From Deltaproteobacteria bacterium (GTDB lineage: Bacteria > Myxococcota > JADLHZ01), in assembly GCA_020848545.1 (NCBI GenBank), contig JADLHZ010000072.1, positions 34,372 through 98,371 of the forward strand: 64,000 nucleotides of DNA, read 5' to 3'. Below the pieces are notes generated by a model that saw only the letters and a program-made list of their open reading frames with translations, was not told where the DNA came from and ran no database searches. A program made the position numbers and the translations under genes. Shown here one piece after another: positions 34,570 to 43,583 of the stretch (position 1 is the stretch's first letter; each line of letters starts with the position of its first letter).

Positions 34570-35054
34570 CGGCGCTTACGTCGAAGCACGAGCAGAACGA
34601 AAGCCGCGAGCCAGAGCAGCGCCGGATCGCCGCCTTGCGCGTGACATCCGGCGGGCTTCGTCGAAGACGTCTTCAGGTTGACCGGCGTGGTCGAGGAGTC
34701 CGTCCCGTCTGGCGTCGCGACCGAGCCGACCCCCTGCGCCTCGGTGACGATCTTCAACGCGACGGTCGTCGTGTTGTCCGAAGTGTTCGCGTCGAGCTCT
34801 TTGCCGCGCACCGAGCCAACGAGCGCGGCGTCGATCGGCGCCGGCGCCGTGACGTCGGCAGACACCGTCACCGTCGCCAACGCCGCGAGCGCCCCGAGCG
34901 TGCAGTCGAGGCGATCGGCGAGCAGGGTGCACGCCCCGGCCGTCGTCTCCACGCACGGACGCTCGAAGGGCGTGAGGCGCGCGACGCTGAGCGACGGCCC
35001 GCCCTGGGAGCAACCGCAGAGCACGGGCAATACGGCGCACCAGAAACAGATCAC
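34566..35054 (-). CDS. Lipoprotein with DUF11-like domain and MYXO-CTERM-like tail
   Basis: 162 residues from GTG 35054. The N-terminus has a lipobox-like LPVLCGC. Residues about 30-110 match a DUF11 repeat (the CTLGALAALATVTVSADV strand and a DNTTTVALKI end). The C-terminus (AGCHAQGGDPALLWLAAF then LLVLRRKRR) is a Cys motif, hydrophobic helix and basic end, i.e. a MYXO-CTERM-like sorting signal. It has both a lipoprotein signal and a C-terminal sorting signal. It sits inside the ABC exporter operon and overlaps the permease start by four bases. Confidence 0.65.
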   Translation of the reverse strand: MICFWCAVLPVLCGCSQGGPSLSVARLTPFERPCVETTAGACTLLADRLDCTLGALAALATVTVSADVTAPAPIDAALVGSVRGKELDANTSDNTTTVALKIVTEAQGVGSVATPDGTDSSTTPVNLKTSSTKPAGCHAQGGDPALLWLAAFVLLVLRRKRR

Positions 35055-35061
35055 GTTTATG

Positions 35062-35067
35062 AGTATA
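35062..35067 (-). promoter_or_regulatory. Possible -10 element immediately before the GTG of the DUF11 lipoprotein
   Basis: On the minus strand the sequence TTAGTTATACTCATAAACGTG has TATACT with seven bases to the GTG start. That is about the distance from a -10 box to a transcription start, so the transcript may be leaderless. The region (35055-35102) is visibly AT-rich. I do not see a convincing -35. Confidence 0.4.
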
Positions 35068-35102
35068 ACTAATGGGCATTCCCTTAGCTACCTTACATCT
35101 GA

Positions 35103-35846
35103 CTACGCGTCGTCACGCAGGTGCCGGCCGGTCAGCGCGACGAAGACATCCTCGAGCGTGCCGGTCGCGCGCTGATCGGCGGGGAGCTCTGCGATGAGCA
35201 CGTGCGGCGTGCCGAGCGCGATGATCTTTCCGGCGTCGACGATCGCGATGCGATCACAGAGGCGCTGCGCCTCCTCCATATAATGGGTCGTCAACAGCAC
35301 GGTCTTGTGCCGCGCGCGGAGCTCGAGCACGATCTCCCAGATCGAGCGCCGCGACTGCGGATCGAGCCCGGTCGTGGGCTCGTCGAGGAAGAGCACGTCG
35401 GGATCGCCGGCGAGCGCACAGGCGAGACCCACGCGCTGGCGCTGGCCGCCCGAGAGCTTCACGATCCACGCCTTCTCTTTTTCGCGCAGGCTGAACTGAT
35501 CGATCAGCTGCTCGACCGTCGGGCCGCGCGAATAGAACGATCGAAAGAGCGTGAGGATCTCGCGCACGCTCAGCTTGTCCGGCAAGCGCGTCTCTTGCAG
35601 CGCCACGCCGATGCGTTCGCGCAGCGCGTCGCCGTCGTCCTTCCAACGCTTGCCGAGGAGCTGCACGTCGCCCGCGCTCGGCTCGAGCAGGCCCTCGAGG
35701 ATCTCGATCGTCGTGGTCTTGCCAGCGCCGTTCGGGCCGAGCAGGCCGAAGCACTCGCCGGCTTCCACGGTGAGATCGAGCCCACGCACCGCGTGCACGT
35801 CGCCGTAGCGCTTCTCGAGCCCGCGCGTCTCGATCACCGGCGGCAT
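35103..35846 (-). CDS. ABC transporter ATP-binding protein
   Basis: 247 residues from ATG 35846. All nucleotide-binding motifs are complete: Walker A GLLGPNGAGKTTTIEIL, Q-loop GVALQETRLPDKLSVRE, signature LSGGQRQRVGLACALAG, Walker B VLFLDEPTTGLDP and the switch His in LLTTHYMEEAQRL. The C-terminal ATGTLEDVFVALTGRHL tail is typical for ABC-2 drug/lipid exporters. Its ATG overlaps the stop of the upstream membrane protein by four bases. The open frame to 36368 is upstream read-through, not part of the protein. Confidence 0.95.
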   Translation of the reverse strand: MPPVIETRGLEKRYGDVHAVRGLDLTVEAGECFGLLGPNGAGKTTTIEILEGLLEPSAGDVQLLGKRWKDDGDALRERIGVALQETRLPDKLSVREILTLFRSFYSRGPTVEQLIDQFSLREKEKAWIVKLSGGQRQRVGLACALAGDPDVLFLDEPTTGLDPQSRRSIWEIVLELRARHKTVLLTTHYMEEAQRLCDRIAIVDAGKIIALGTPHVLIAELPADQRATGTLEDVFVALTGRHLRDDA

Positions 35847-36424
35847 CAGCGCACGCGCCGCGCTTCCACGATCGCGATGCAGGCGCCGACGAGCACGAGC
35901 ACGGTCAGCGGCGCGATGACGAAGGTCCGCCAATCGCTGCCAGCGCTGTAGGCCACGCACGCGGCGCCGAAGGTGTAGCCGAAGGGGTACGCCGCCGGCA
36001 CTGGCCCGAGCCAGCGCGGATGCCACTTGATCGCTTGCTTGTTGAAGCGCCGCACGCCGAACGCCGGGTTCAAGACGAACCAGAGAAAGTCCCAGGTCAC
36101 CAGCGTCAGGAAGAAGAAGCCGAGGCAGCGGGCGAAGAGCGCGAGCGTAGGAGTGGCCATGAGCACCGGCAACATCAGCGAGCAGAAGACGAGCAGCGTC
36201 ATCGCCAAGTGATAGCCGGTGAGCTCGTTGCCGCCGCTCGTCACGCGAAACGCGGCGCGCAAGAAGGCGAAGAAACGCGAGTCTTTCTTCGCCCACGCCG
36301 GCTGTCGCCGCCACGTTGGCAGGTTCGCCGCCCAGCCCGCTTCGCCTTCGATCTGCACTTCGAGCCAAGCGAGGAGCAGGCAGTAGATGAAGATGCCGAT
36401 CGACTGCGCAAAGAGCACGTCCAT
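35846..36424 (-). CDS. Membrane protein upstream of an ABC exporter
   Basis: 192 residues with five hydrophobic segments. It opens with FAQSIGIFIYCLLLAWLEV and contains a conserved-looking GGNELTGYHLAMTLLVF and FLTLVTWDFLWFVLNPAFG (W-D near the membrane). No domain I can name. Its stop overlaps the ATPase start (ATGA), so it belongs to the ABC operon. It could be a second permease-like or accessory component. Confidence 0.75.
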   Translation of the reverse strand: MDVLFAQSIGIFIYCLLLAWLEVQIEGEAGWAANLPTWRRQPAWAKKDSRFFAFLRAAFRVTSGGNELTGYHLAMTLLVFCSLMLPVLMATPTLALFARCLGFFFLTLVTWDFLWFVLNPAFGVRRFNKQAIKWHPRWLGPVPAAYPFGYTFGAACVAYSAGSDWRTFVIAPLTVLVLVGACIAIVEARRVR

Positions 36425-36545
36425 GGCGCGCGCTTACTACGCCGTGTGCGCCGCCTCAATTGTGGAATCGCTCACTTCGGCGAGGGCCGGCGCATTGTGG
36501 CCCGAGGCGTAGACAGCGCCGTGAGCGACGCATAGCGTCCGTCGC

Positions 36546-37880
36546 GTGGAGCTCTTCACCCACGCCGCCGATCAATCATCCGCGCTGACGCCGCTCGCCG
36601 AGCGCCTGCGCCCGAAGAAGCTCGCAGACGTCGTCGGCCAAGATCACCTGCTCGGGCCAGGGCAATTTCTCAGCGAGGTGCTGAAGTCGAAGAAGCTACC
36701 CTCGCTGATCCTGTGGGGCCCGCCCGGCACCGGCAAGACGACGATCGCCAAGCTGCTCGCCGGCGAGGTCGATGCGCACTTCGAGCAGCTCTCGGCGGTG
36801 TCGAGCGGCGTGAAGGATCTGCGCGCGGCGCTCGAGGCCGCGGATCAGCGCCGCGGGATGTATCACTCGCTATCAGCCAAGAAGCAGACCGTGCTCTTCA
36901 TCGACGAGATCCACCGCTTCAACAAGGCGCAGCAGGACGCGCTCCTGCACCACGTGGAGAAGGGCGCCGTCGTGCTCGTCGGCGCCACCACCGAGAACCC
37001 GTCCTTCGAAGTGAACGCTGCGTTGCTCTCACGCGCGCGCGTCATCGTGCTGAAGCCGCTCGAGCGCGACGCGATCGCGGCGCTGCTCGAGCGCGCGTGG
37101 TCCGCCGAGCACGGGCTCTTTGTCGAAGCGCCGCTCGACGACGCGGGTAAGCAGGCGCTGCAAGCGATCGCCGTCGTGGCGCAGGGCGATGCGCGGCGCG
37201 CGCTCTCCGTGCTCGAGACCGTGCATGCGCTCGGCCACGCTCAGGGCCGCGCGCTCGACGTCGAGCTCGTAAAGCTCGCGACGCAGCACAAGGCGATCCG
37301 CTACGATGCCGACGGCGATCAGCACTACCAAATCGCCAGCGCGATGATTAAGTCGCTGCGCGGCTCCGACCCCGACGCGGCGATGTACTGGATGGCGCGC
37401 ATGCTCGAAGGCGGCGAGGATCCCGTGTTCATCTGCCGGCGCCTGGTCATCTTCGCGAGCGAAGACATCGGCAACGCCGACCCGGGCGCGCTCGCGGTGG
37501 CGATGCACGCGACCGACGCCGTGCGCTTCGTGGGCTTGCCGGAGGCGCAGCTCGTGCTCGCGCAGGCCTGCACGTATTTGGCGCTCGCGCACAAGTCGAA
37601 CAAGAGCATGGAAGCGCTGCACCGCGCGCAGGCCGCGATCCAAGAGCACGGGCCGCTGCCGGTGCCAGCGCACCTCGTCAACGCGAGCACGGCGCTGATG
37701 AAGAGGCTCGGCATGGGCGACGGCTACGACTATCCGCACGACCATCCGGACGGCATGGGCCGCCAGACCTACTTGCCGGACGCCCTCCAAGGCAGCGTGT
37801 TCTACGATCCCGTCGATCGCGGGCGCGAAGCCGAGCTGAAGAAACGGCTCGACGCGATCCGGGCGTTTCGTAAGGCGTAG
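36546..37880 (+). CDS. rarA: Replication-associated recombination protein A (RarA/MgsA)
   Basis: 444 residues from GTG 36546. AAA+ ATPase of the clamp-loader superclass: [16 protein letters not shown], Walker [16 protein letters not shown], Walker [17 protein letters not shown], sensor 1 [20 protein letters not shown], and the C-terminal RarA region ([27 protein letters not shown]). It acts at stalled replication forks. Length matches the family. Confidence 0.96.
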   Translation: MELFTHAADQSSALTPLAERLRPKKLADVVGQDHLLGPGQFLSEVLKSKKLPSLILWGPPGTGKTTIAKLLAGEVDAHFEQLSAVSSGVKDLRAALEAADQRRGMYHSLSAKKQTVLFIDEIHRFNKAQQDALLHHVEKGAVVLVGATTENPSFEVNAALLSRARVIVLKPLERDAIAALLERAWSAEHGLFVEAPLDDAGKQALQAIAVVAQGDARRALSVLETVHALGHAQGRALDVELVKLATQHKAIRYDADGDQHYQIASAMIKSLRGSDPDAAMYWMARMLEGGEDPVFICRRLVIFASEDIGNADPGALAVAMHATDAVRFVGLPEAQLVLAQACTYLALAHKSNKSMEALHRAQAAIQEHGPLPVPAHLVNASTALMKRLGMGDGYDYPHDHPDGMGRQTYLPDALQGSVFYDPVDRGREAELKKRLDAIRAFRKA

Positions 37881-37891
37881 TCAGCGCAACC

Positions 37892-38101
37892 TCAGTGGGT
37901 CTTCATGCGCAAGCGGCCTTCGTGCACGGTCGCAATGAGTGGAATGCCGCAGTAAAAGCAGTGCACTTCGTCGCCGGCGTAGAGGCCGTCGTCCATCGGG
38001 TTGTGCGCCGAGCACTCGGGGCACTCGTACTCGCGAAAGCGCTTGCGCTCGGTGGCGCCGCTCGGCTCGTCGTCGTCGCTGGCGTTGAGATCCTTCGGCA
38101 T
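37892..38101 (-). CDS. Zinc-ribbon small protein
   Basis: 69 residues. Two Cys pairs (CPECSAHNP and CFYCGIPL) form a classic zinc ribbon. Acidic N-terminus (NASDDDEPSG). It lies only two bases after the stop of the PEGA kinase gene on the same strand, so it is likely in the same operon. Zinc ribbons of this size bind nucleic acid or a protein partner; I infer no specific role. Confidence 0.85.
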   Translation of the reverse strand: MPKDLNASDDDEPSGATERKRFREYECPECSAHNPMDDGLYAGDEVHCFYCGIPLIATVHEGRLRMKTH

Positions 38102-38103
38102 CG

Positions 38104-40542
38104 TTAGCGCTCGATGAGCTTGTACGGCTCGTTCGCCTTGACCTCGATGTCGATGACCTTCTTGGTCCCGTTCTTGAAGATCAGCGAGATCTTGTGCTTG
38201 CCCGACGGCAGGCGGATGGGGTCGCCCGGCGTCACCGGGGTCACGCGGCCCGTATCCTTGCCGTCGACGATCACCTTGGTGTCCGGGTTGCCCGGGGTCG
38301 CCACGACGAGCGTACTGTTGCCCTTCGCCGGCGGTGGATCAGGCTTCTTCTCCGGCTGCTTCTCGGGCTTCTTCTCGACCGTCGGTTGTTTCTCCGGCTT
38401 CTTTTCCGGCTGCTTCTCCGGCTGCTTCTCCGGCTGCTTCTCGGGTTGTTTCTCCGGCTGCTTCTCGCCGCCCTCACGCTCGAGCTTCAGCTCCACTTTG
38501 CCGTCGGCCGAGGGCATGTGCTCGAGGCGCAGCGTCTTGTAGCCCGCGCGCTTCGCTTCGAAGACGAGCATCTTGCCCGGCTCGACGCCTTCGACCTTCT
38601 TGCCCGTGACCTTGCTGCCGTTGAGCATCACGATCGCGTTCGGCGGATCGACGTCGAGCTCGAGCGTCACCTTCTTGGCCGCGGCGATCGGCGGAGCGAC
38701 GGTGCCACCCGTCGCTGCGACAGCGCCGGTCGCTGCGACGGCGCCGGTCGCTGCGACGGCGCCGGTCGCGGCCGGCGCTCCGGTGGGCGCGACTGTCGGC
38801 GCCACGCTCCCGGCGGGACGCGGCTGCAGCTTCAGGTTCACTTCGTTGGTCTTCGCGGCCGCGAACTCCACCATGCGCACGACCTCGACGTACGTCGGGC
38901 CGGCGTCGATGCGCAGCTCGTGGCGCCCCGAGGGCAGCTCCTTCTTTTCTAGGGGCGTCGAGCCTTTGATGACGAGCTGGCCGTCGAGCGAGAACTCGAC
39001 GGGCACGCCGAGCGGCTCAATCTTCAAGACGACCCAGGTGAGGTCCGGCCCCGGGTTGTGAAAGCGCGAGTACCAAATCGCCAGGCCGAGGATCAGCACC
39101 GCAAGGAAGACGGCGGCGCCGAGCACGTACTTGCTCGCGTTCGACTGCGGCGGATTGGGCGACATGGTCAACGGATCGAACTTGCGCGTCTGCCCGCCAA
39201 CGTCTTCTTGCGGCGGCGCGACTTGCTGCGTGCGCTTCGCCGCGGCGTTGCCGGCGCCGCCGCTCTTCTTCACGGCGTCAGCATCTTTGCGCGCTTGCTG
39301 CACGACGTCTTCGTCGAGCGCTTGCGTCGCCATCGCGTTCAAGTCCGGCTTCGGCTGCGATCCGGTGAGGCGCTTCGTGCCGCCTCCCGCCTGCCCCTGC
39401 GCTTCGAGCTCCTCGAGCGTGCCGACGTGCGTCGCCGCGCGCGCGAGCGCGTCGTTGTTGACGTCGAAGATCTGTGTGCTCTCTTGGCTCAACGCCGCCG
39501 GCGCCGTGCCGCCCGACGCCGCGACCGCTTGCGTGCTGCCGCCGCGCTCTGGGAGCTCGTTGGCGTCGGCCTCGGTGATGCGCGCGAACTCCTTGCGGCG
39601 CTGCATCTCCGTCTCGATGTCTTCTTTGAAGGTCTCCTTCATGAACGCCGCGAGGCGCTTGGCGTTGAAGAAGGTCTTGTCGGTGATCAAGAAGGGCTGC
39701 AGCGCCTCGGCGAAGTCGCTGCACCACTGATAACGTTCGTTCAGATCCTTCGCGAGCGCCGTCCGCACCACGTGCTCGAGCTCTTCGGGAACTTGATCGT
39801 TCCTCTCGCGCATCGGCGGGATCTCACACTGGCGCACTTTTTCGAGCGTCGAGAAGTCGGTCTCGGCGACGAACAGGCGCTGGCACGTGAGCATCTCGTA
39901 GAGCAGCACACCGACCGCGAAGAGATCGCTACGGCGATCGATCTCCATGCCGGCGACTTGCTCGGGAGACATGTAGCCGAACTTGCCCTTCAGCACGCCG
40001 GCCTGCGTCTTCGACAAGCGATCGGCGGCCTTGGCGATGCCGAAGTCGATGACCTTCACGTCGCCTTCGAACGAGCAGAGGATGTTCTGCGGCGAGACGT
40101 CGCGGTGCACGAGGTTGATCGGGTTGCCCTGCGCGTCGAGCTTCCGGTGCGCGTAGTCGAGACCCTCGCAGATCTTCGAGCAGATGTACGCGGCGAGCGG
40201 CACCGGCATCACCTGCTTGCGCTTCCTGAACCATTCAACGATGCGCCGCAGGTCCTTGCCCGCGACGTACTCCATCGCGATGTAATATTGGTTCTCGTGC
40301 CGGCCGAGCTCGTAGATCTGCACGATGTTCGCGTCGTTCAGCTGCACCGCGAGGCGGGCTTCGTCGACGAACATGTTGATGAACTCGTTGTCCTCCGACA
40401 TGTTCGGCAGGATGCGTTTGATCGCAAGAATGCGTTCGAAGCCTTCGACGCCAAACATCTTGGCTTTGAAGACCTCGGCCATGCCGCCGACGTTGACCCG
40501 CTCGAGCAGCAGGTATTTGCCGAAGCGAATGGGGTATTTCAC
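38104..40542 (-). CDS. PEGA-domain Ser/Thr protein kinase
   Basis: 812 residues from GTG 40542 (the open frame extends 50 codons further). Kinase domain about 5-275: NVGGMAEVFKAK, ILAIKRIL, VHRDVSPQNIL, DFGIAKA, and the activation end GKFGYMSPEQ. One transmembrane helix about 471-494. Outside it are three PEGA-type domains (about 500-570, 625-690, 742-812), separated by an Ala-Thr repeat and an EKQP/KPEK repeat. PEGA domains are extracytoplasmic and probably bind cell-wall or surface components. Catalytic residues are intact. The zinc-ribbon gene follows directly. Confidence 0.95.
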   Translation of the reverse strand: MKYPIRFGKYLLLERVNVGGMAEVFKAKMFGVEGFERILAIKRILPNMSEDNEFINMFVDEARLAVQLNDANIVQIYELGRHENQYYIAMEYVAGKDLRRIVEWFRKRKQVMPVPLAAYICSKICEGLDYAHRKLDAQGNPINLVHRDVSPQNILCSFEGDVKVIDFGIAKAADRLSKTQAGVLKGKFGYMSPEQVAGMEIDRRSDLFAVGVLLYEMLTCQRLFVAETDFSTLEKVRQCEIPPMRERNDQVPEELEHVVRTALAKDLNERYQWCSDFAEALQPFLITDKTFFNAKRLAAFMKETFKEDIETEMQRRKEFARITEADANELPERGGSTQAVAASGGTAPAALSQESTQIFDVNNDALARAATHVGTLEELEAQGQAGGGTKRLTGSQPKPDLNAMATQALDEDVVQQARKDADAVKKSGGAGNAAAKRTQQVAPPQEDVGGQTRKFDPLTMSPNPPQSNASKYVLGAAVFLAVLILGLAIWYSRFHNPGPDLTWVVLKIEPLGVPVEFSLDGQLVIKGSTPLEKKELPSGRHELRIDAGPTYVEVVRMVEFAAAKTNEVNLKLQPRPAGSVAPTVAPTGAPAATGAVAATGAVAATGAVAATGGTVAPPIAAAKKVTLELDVDPPNAIVMLNGSKVTGKKVEGVEPGKMLVFEAKRAGYKTLRLEHMPSADGKVELKLEREGGEKQPEKQPEKQPEKQPEKQPEKKPEKQPTVEKKPEKQPEKKPDPPPAKGNSTLVVATPGNPDTKVIVDGKDTGRVTPVTPGDPIRLPSGKHKISLIFKNGTKKVIDIEVKANEPYKLIER
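38388..38466 (-). repeat. In-gene repeat encoding an EKQP/EKKP linker
   Basis: A 12-base unit (CTTCTCCGGCTG and variants on the plus strand) is repeated about six times in tandem, encoding E-K-Q-P units between the second and third PEGA domains of the kinase. It is prone to length change by slippage in steps of four residues. Confidence 0.75.
38711..38768 (-). repeat. In-gene 18-base repeat encoding GAVAAT units
   Basis: An 18-base unit (TCGCTGCGACGGCGCCGG with one variant) is repeated three times, encoding G-A-V-A-A-T in the linker before the second PEGA domain. Copies are nearly identical, so it is a recent expansion. Confidence 0.75.
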
Positions 40543-40782
40543 GCTCGAAGGGGAGCGTATACTAGATTCGATCGTGGATCCGCTAAGGTGCATTACCGAA
40601 GTTACACTTGCACAATTTGCGAGCCGCCGAAACGGGACGCGCTGCGCACTTGAGGTTGAGCGATACATTGACCTACATCGGCCATTGTTCACACTATAGC
40701 CGGCTCGCGCTTCGCCCGCATCCTCGATTCATACCTGCCGTAGACACGCCCGCGCACGCAGGACTACACGCCGCCAAAGCCC

Positions 40783-41985
40783 GTGAAAGAAGCCGCTCGC
40801 TACTTCGTCCTCGCGCTGGCGTTGCGCGCCGTCTGGGCCGTGGTCATCCCGCCGCTCTACGCGCCCGACGAAGCGGCGCACCTGCGTACGATCCGCTTCT
40901 TCTCCGAGCGCATGCGCCTGGCGACCGCCGAAGAGATCCAGTCGGGCGCTCACGGCTTCTACATCGCGAGCTCACCGCTGCCGCACCTGCCGTTCATCTT
41001 GGGCGATCGGGCGGCGACGGCGATGACGGGTGCGCCGGCGCCGCTCCTCGCGCTGCGCTTGGCGGCGGCCCTCTGCGGCGCGCTGCTCGTGCTCTTCGCG
41101 AGCGTCATCGCCCAGCGCGTGTTTCCGCTGCATCCTTTGCGGTGGGCACTGCCGCTCGCCTGCGCGTTGCATCCGCAGCTCGTCTTCGTGACCGCCCACG
41201 TCGGCTGGGATCCCTTGAGCATCCTGGCGGCGACGGCGCTCATCGCCACGTGGCCAGGGCTCATCGGCGATCGCTTGACTGCGCGGCGGGTGATCTTCGC
41301 CGGTGTCAGCGCGGGCTTCGTGCTGCTCGTGAAGCCGACGAGCTTCTGCGTGCTTCCCGTCCACGCGGTGATCTTCGCCGCGGCGGTGCTGCGCCAGCGT
41401 GAGGCCGCGCTCTTTCACATCGGCCTCGCGGCGCTCGCGTGCGGCGTCGTCGCGGGCCCCTTCCTCGTGCATAACTGGCGGCTCTTTCCTGGCGACCCCT
41501 TTGCCATCGGCGCGATCCTGCACACGCCCGGCGTCGACTGGGAGCCCGGCCGCCCCGCGGTCGGCAACCTGCTCTTCGAAACGCGCTTCCTGCTCAACAC
41601 CTTCGAGAGCGCGTGGGCCCTCTTCGGCTTCATGGATCTGAAGATCGCGAACACGGTCTATGCGCTCATCGCGCTGACGTGCGTCGCATCGACGTTCGGC
41701 CTCGCCCGCGCGTGGCGGGCGCATCTGTTGCCGGCGCCCGTGTTCCTCGCCGCCGGCGCGGCGGCGCTCGCTTTTGCGTTCGCCTCGTCCTACTGGACGA
41801 GCGTGACGAACGATTATCAGCCGCAGGGCCGCTACTTCTTCGCCGCCATCGTGCCGATGCTCGCGCTCTGGCTCACCGGGCTGCAAGCGCTCGTGCGCTC
41901 GCCGCGACGCGCGATGATCGTCACCACGGCGGCGTTGGTCTTGCTCAACGCGTACTCACTCGCAGTCGTGCGCGCGCATGCGTAG
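40783..41985 (+). CDS. GT-C-like/DUF2142-like integral membrane protein
   Basis: 400 residues from GTG 40783, about nine hydrophobic segments. The first periplasmic loop has PPLYAPDEAAHLRTIRFF, an acidic motif like the D-E-x-x-H loop in GT-C glycosyltransferases. The later QPQGRYFFAAIVPMLALWL is a typical C-terminal membrane motif of DUF2142. Such proteins transfer sugars from a lipid carrier on the outer face of the inner membrane. The methyltransferase gene overlaps its end by eight bases, which suggests a surface-glycan modification pair; the glycan is unknown. Confidence 0.75.
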   Translation: MKEAARYFVLALALRAVWAVVIPPLYAPDEAAHLRTIRFFSERMRLATAEEIQSGAHGFYIASSPLPHLPFILGDRAATAMTGAPAPLLALRLAAALCGALLVLFASVIAQRVFPLHPLRWALPLACALHPQLVFVTAHVGWDPLSILAATALIATWPGLIGDRLTARRVIFAGVSAGFVLLVKPTSFCVLPVHAVIFAAAVLRQREAALFHIGLAALACGVVAGPFLVHNWRLFPGDPFAIGAILHTPGVDWEPGRPAVGNLLFETRFLLNTFESAWALFGFMDLKIANTVYALIALTCVASTFGLARAWRAHLLPAPVFLAAGAAALAFAFASSYWTSVTNDYQPQGRYFFAAIVPMLALWLTGLQALVRSPRRAMIVTTAALVLLNAYSLAVVRAHA

Positions 41986-42556
41986 CCCGATCTACTGGCA
42001 TCCCCTGCTCTACCGCCTGACGCTCCGCGCGCTCTACGGCGACGCGCTCTCCGCCCGCTTCGATGCTGTCCTTCCGCTCATCGCCGCGGCCGGCGGCGAC
42101 AGCTTACTCGACGTCTGCGCGGGCGACGGCGCGATCCGCCACCGGCTGCCTGCAGGGATGCGCTACGTTCCGCTCGACGGCAACCTCAGCTTCGTCGAGG
42201 CGCTGCGCGACGCCGGCTTGCCGGCTGTGTGGCTAGACGTGCGCTCGGATCCGCTGCCGAGGGCCGACGTCGTGCTGATGATGGGCTCTTTGTATCACTT
42301 CGTGCCCGAGCAGCGTTGGATCGTCGAAAAACTGCGTGCTGCGGCGAAGAAGCGCCTGATCATCGTCGAGCCGCACGTGAACTGGTCGGCCAAGGGCGGC
42401 GTGCTCGGCAAGATCGCGCAGTGGGCGAGCGACCCCGGGATCGAGCGATCGCACCTCGGCCGACTGGGTCAGGACGATCTGCAAGCGCTCGTCGACACCA
42501 CGCATCCGACGGCGGTTCAGCGCCTCGAACGCGAGTGGGTCATCGTTTGGGACTGA
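41978..42556 (+). CDS. Class I SAM-dependent methyltransferase
   Basis: 192 residues, overlapping the membrane protein by eight bases. SAM-binding motif I is LLDVCAGDGAIRHRLP (Asp/Gly-rich loop) and motif II is MRYVPLDGN, with the acidic residue after strand 2. VVLMMGSLYHFVPEQRW follows as motif IV/V. It lacks a signal peptide, so it is cytosolic. The substrate could be a lipid-linked sugar or a small molecule. The last 17 bases overlap the convergent E1-alpha gene. Confidence 0.88.
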   Translation: MRSPIYWHPLLYRLTLRALYGDALSARFDAVLPLIAAAGGDSLLDVCAGDGAIRHRLPAGMRYVPLDGNLSFVEALRDAGLPAVWLDVRSDPLPRADVVLMMGSLYHFVPEQRWIVEKLRAAAKKRLIIVEPHVNWSAKGGVLGKIAQWASDPGIERSHLGRLGQDDLQALVDTTHPTAVQRLEREWVIVWD

Positions 42557-43580
42557 GCTCGGCCTGTTGCTCGCGCAAGCTCCACGGCATCTTCGCGTAG
42601 ACATCCTCGAGCATGGTGCTGCGCGAGGGAAGCTCCATCGCCTCGACCTTCGCGAACACGCGATCGAGCTCCTTGTCGAAGCGCGCCATCTCGTCGGCGA
42701 GGGCCGCGGCTTCGATCGCGCCCGCGGCTATCGCGCGCGCGATCGGATCGTTCTCGGCGAACCACTTCTTCGTGAACGCTTCGTCGCGGTACACCGACGG
42801 ATCGTCCGAGGTCGAATGCGGGCCGACGCGGAAGGTCAGCAGCTCGACAAAGGTGGCGCCGCCGCCGCTGCGCGCTTTGTCGGCCGCGCGGCGCATCGTC
42901 GCATGCACGGCCTCGACGTCCTGGCCGTCACAGCGCACGCCTTCGACGCCGTACGCTTGCGCCTTCTTCCATAGCTCGGTGACCACGGTCTGGCGCTCGA
43001 GCGGCTCGCTGATCGCCCATTGGTTGTTCTGGCACACGAGCACGCACGGCACCTTCCACACGCCGGCGAAGGTCATCGCGTAGTGAAAGTCGGCCTCGCT
43101 GGTGGCGCCGTCGCCCATGAAGCCGACGCACACGACGTCGTCGCCGCGGTACCTCGCCGCGAACGCTGCGCCGACCGCCTGCGGGATCTGGTTGCCGATG
43201 CACGAGCTCCAGCTGACTTGGTTCACCGAACGCGACGAGAAGTGTGCGGGCATCTGCCGGCCCTTGAGCTCGTCCGCCGCGCAGCCGAACGACTGCGCGA
43301 GGTAGGTCTCCAACGAGAAGCCGCGGTGCAACATGATCGCGCCTTGGCGGAGCGCGGGAAACACCCAGTCACGCGGCTCCAACGCGAACGCGCAGCCGAT
43401 GACGCACGCCTCTTCGCCGAGCGCCGAGCCGTGAAAGCCGACGCGACCTTGGCGCTGGAGGTTGATCAGGCGCTCGTCGATGCGGCGCAGGCGCGCCATC
43501 TCGATCGTCATCTGCGCGAACGTCTCGCGCGGCAAATCGCTCTTCGCGATCTTCTTCGCTGCCGCGCGCTTCACCGCCAC
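42540..43580 (-). CDS. 2-oxoacid dehydrogenase E1 component alpha subunit (second copy)
   Basis: 346 residues. Thiamine-diphosphate E1-alpha: RVGFHGSALGEEACVIG, the TPP/Mg motif CVGFMGDGATSEADFHYAM then QNNQWAISEP, and the phospho-loop PHSTSDDPSVYR. It sits two bases after the E2 stop on the same strand. The operon already has a distinct E1-alpha at 46201-47400, so this is a second, divergent one; identity is limited to the core motifs. Pyruvate or branched-chain 2-oxoacid could be the substrate; the Ser in the phospho-loop is conserved. Confidence 0.93.
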   Translation of the reverse strand: MAVKRAAAKKIAKSDLPRETFAQMTIEMARLRRIDERLINLQRQGRVGFHGSALGEEACVIGCAFALEPRDWVFPALRQGAIMLHRGFSLETYLAQSFGCAADELKGRQMPAHFSSRSVNQVSWSSCIGNQIPQAVGAAFAARYRGDDVVCVGFMGDGATSEADFHYAMTFAGVWKVPCVLVCQNNQWAISEPLERQTVVTELWKKAQAYGVEGVRCDGQDVEAVHATMRRAADKARSGGGATFVELLTFRVGPHSTSDDPSVYRDEAFTKKWFAENDPIARAIAAGAIEAAALADEMARFDKELDRVFAKVEAMELPSRSTMLEDVYAKMPWSLREQQAELSPKR

Positions 43581-43583
43581 GGC

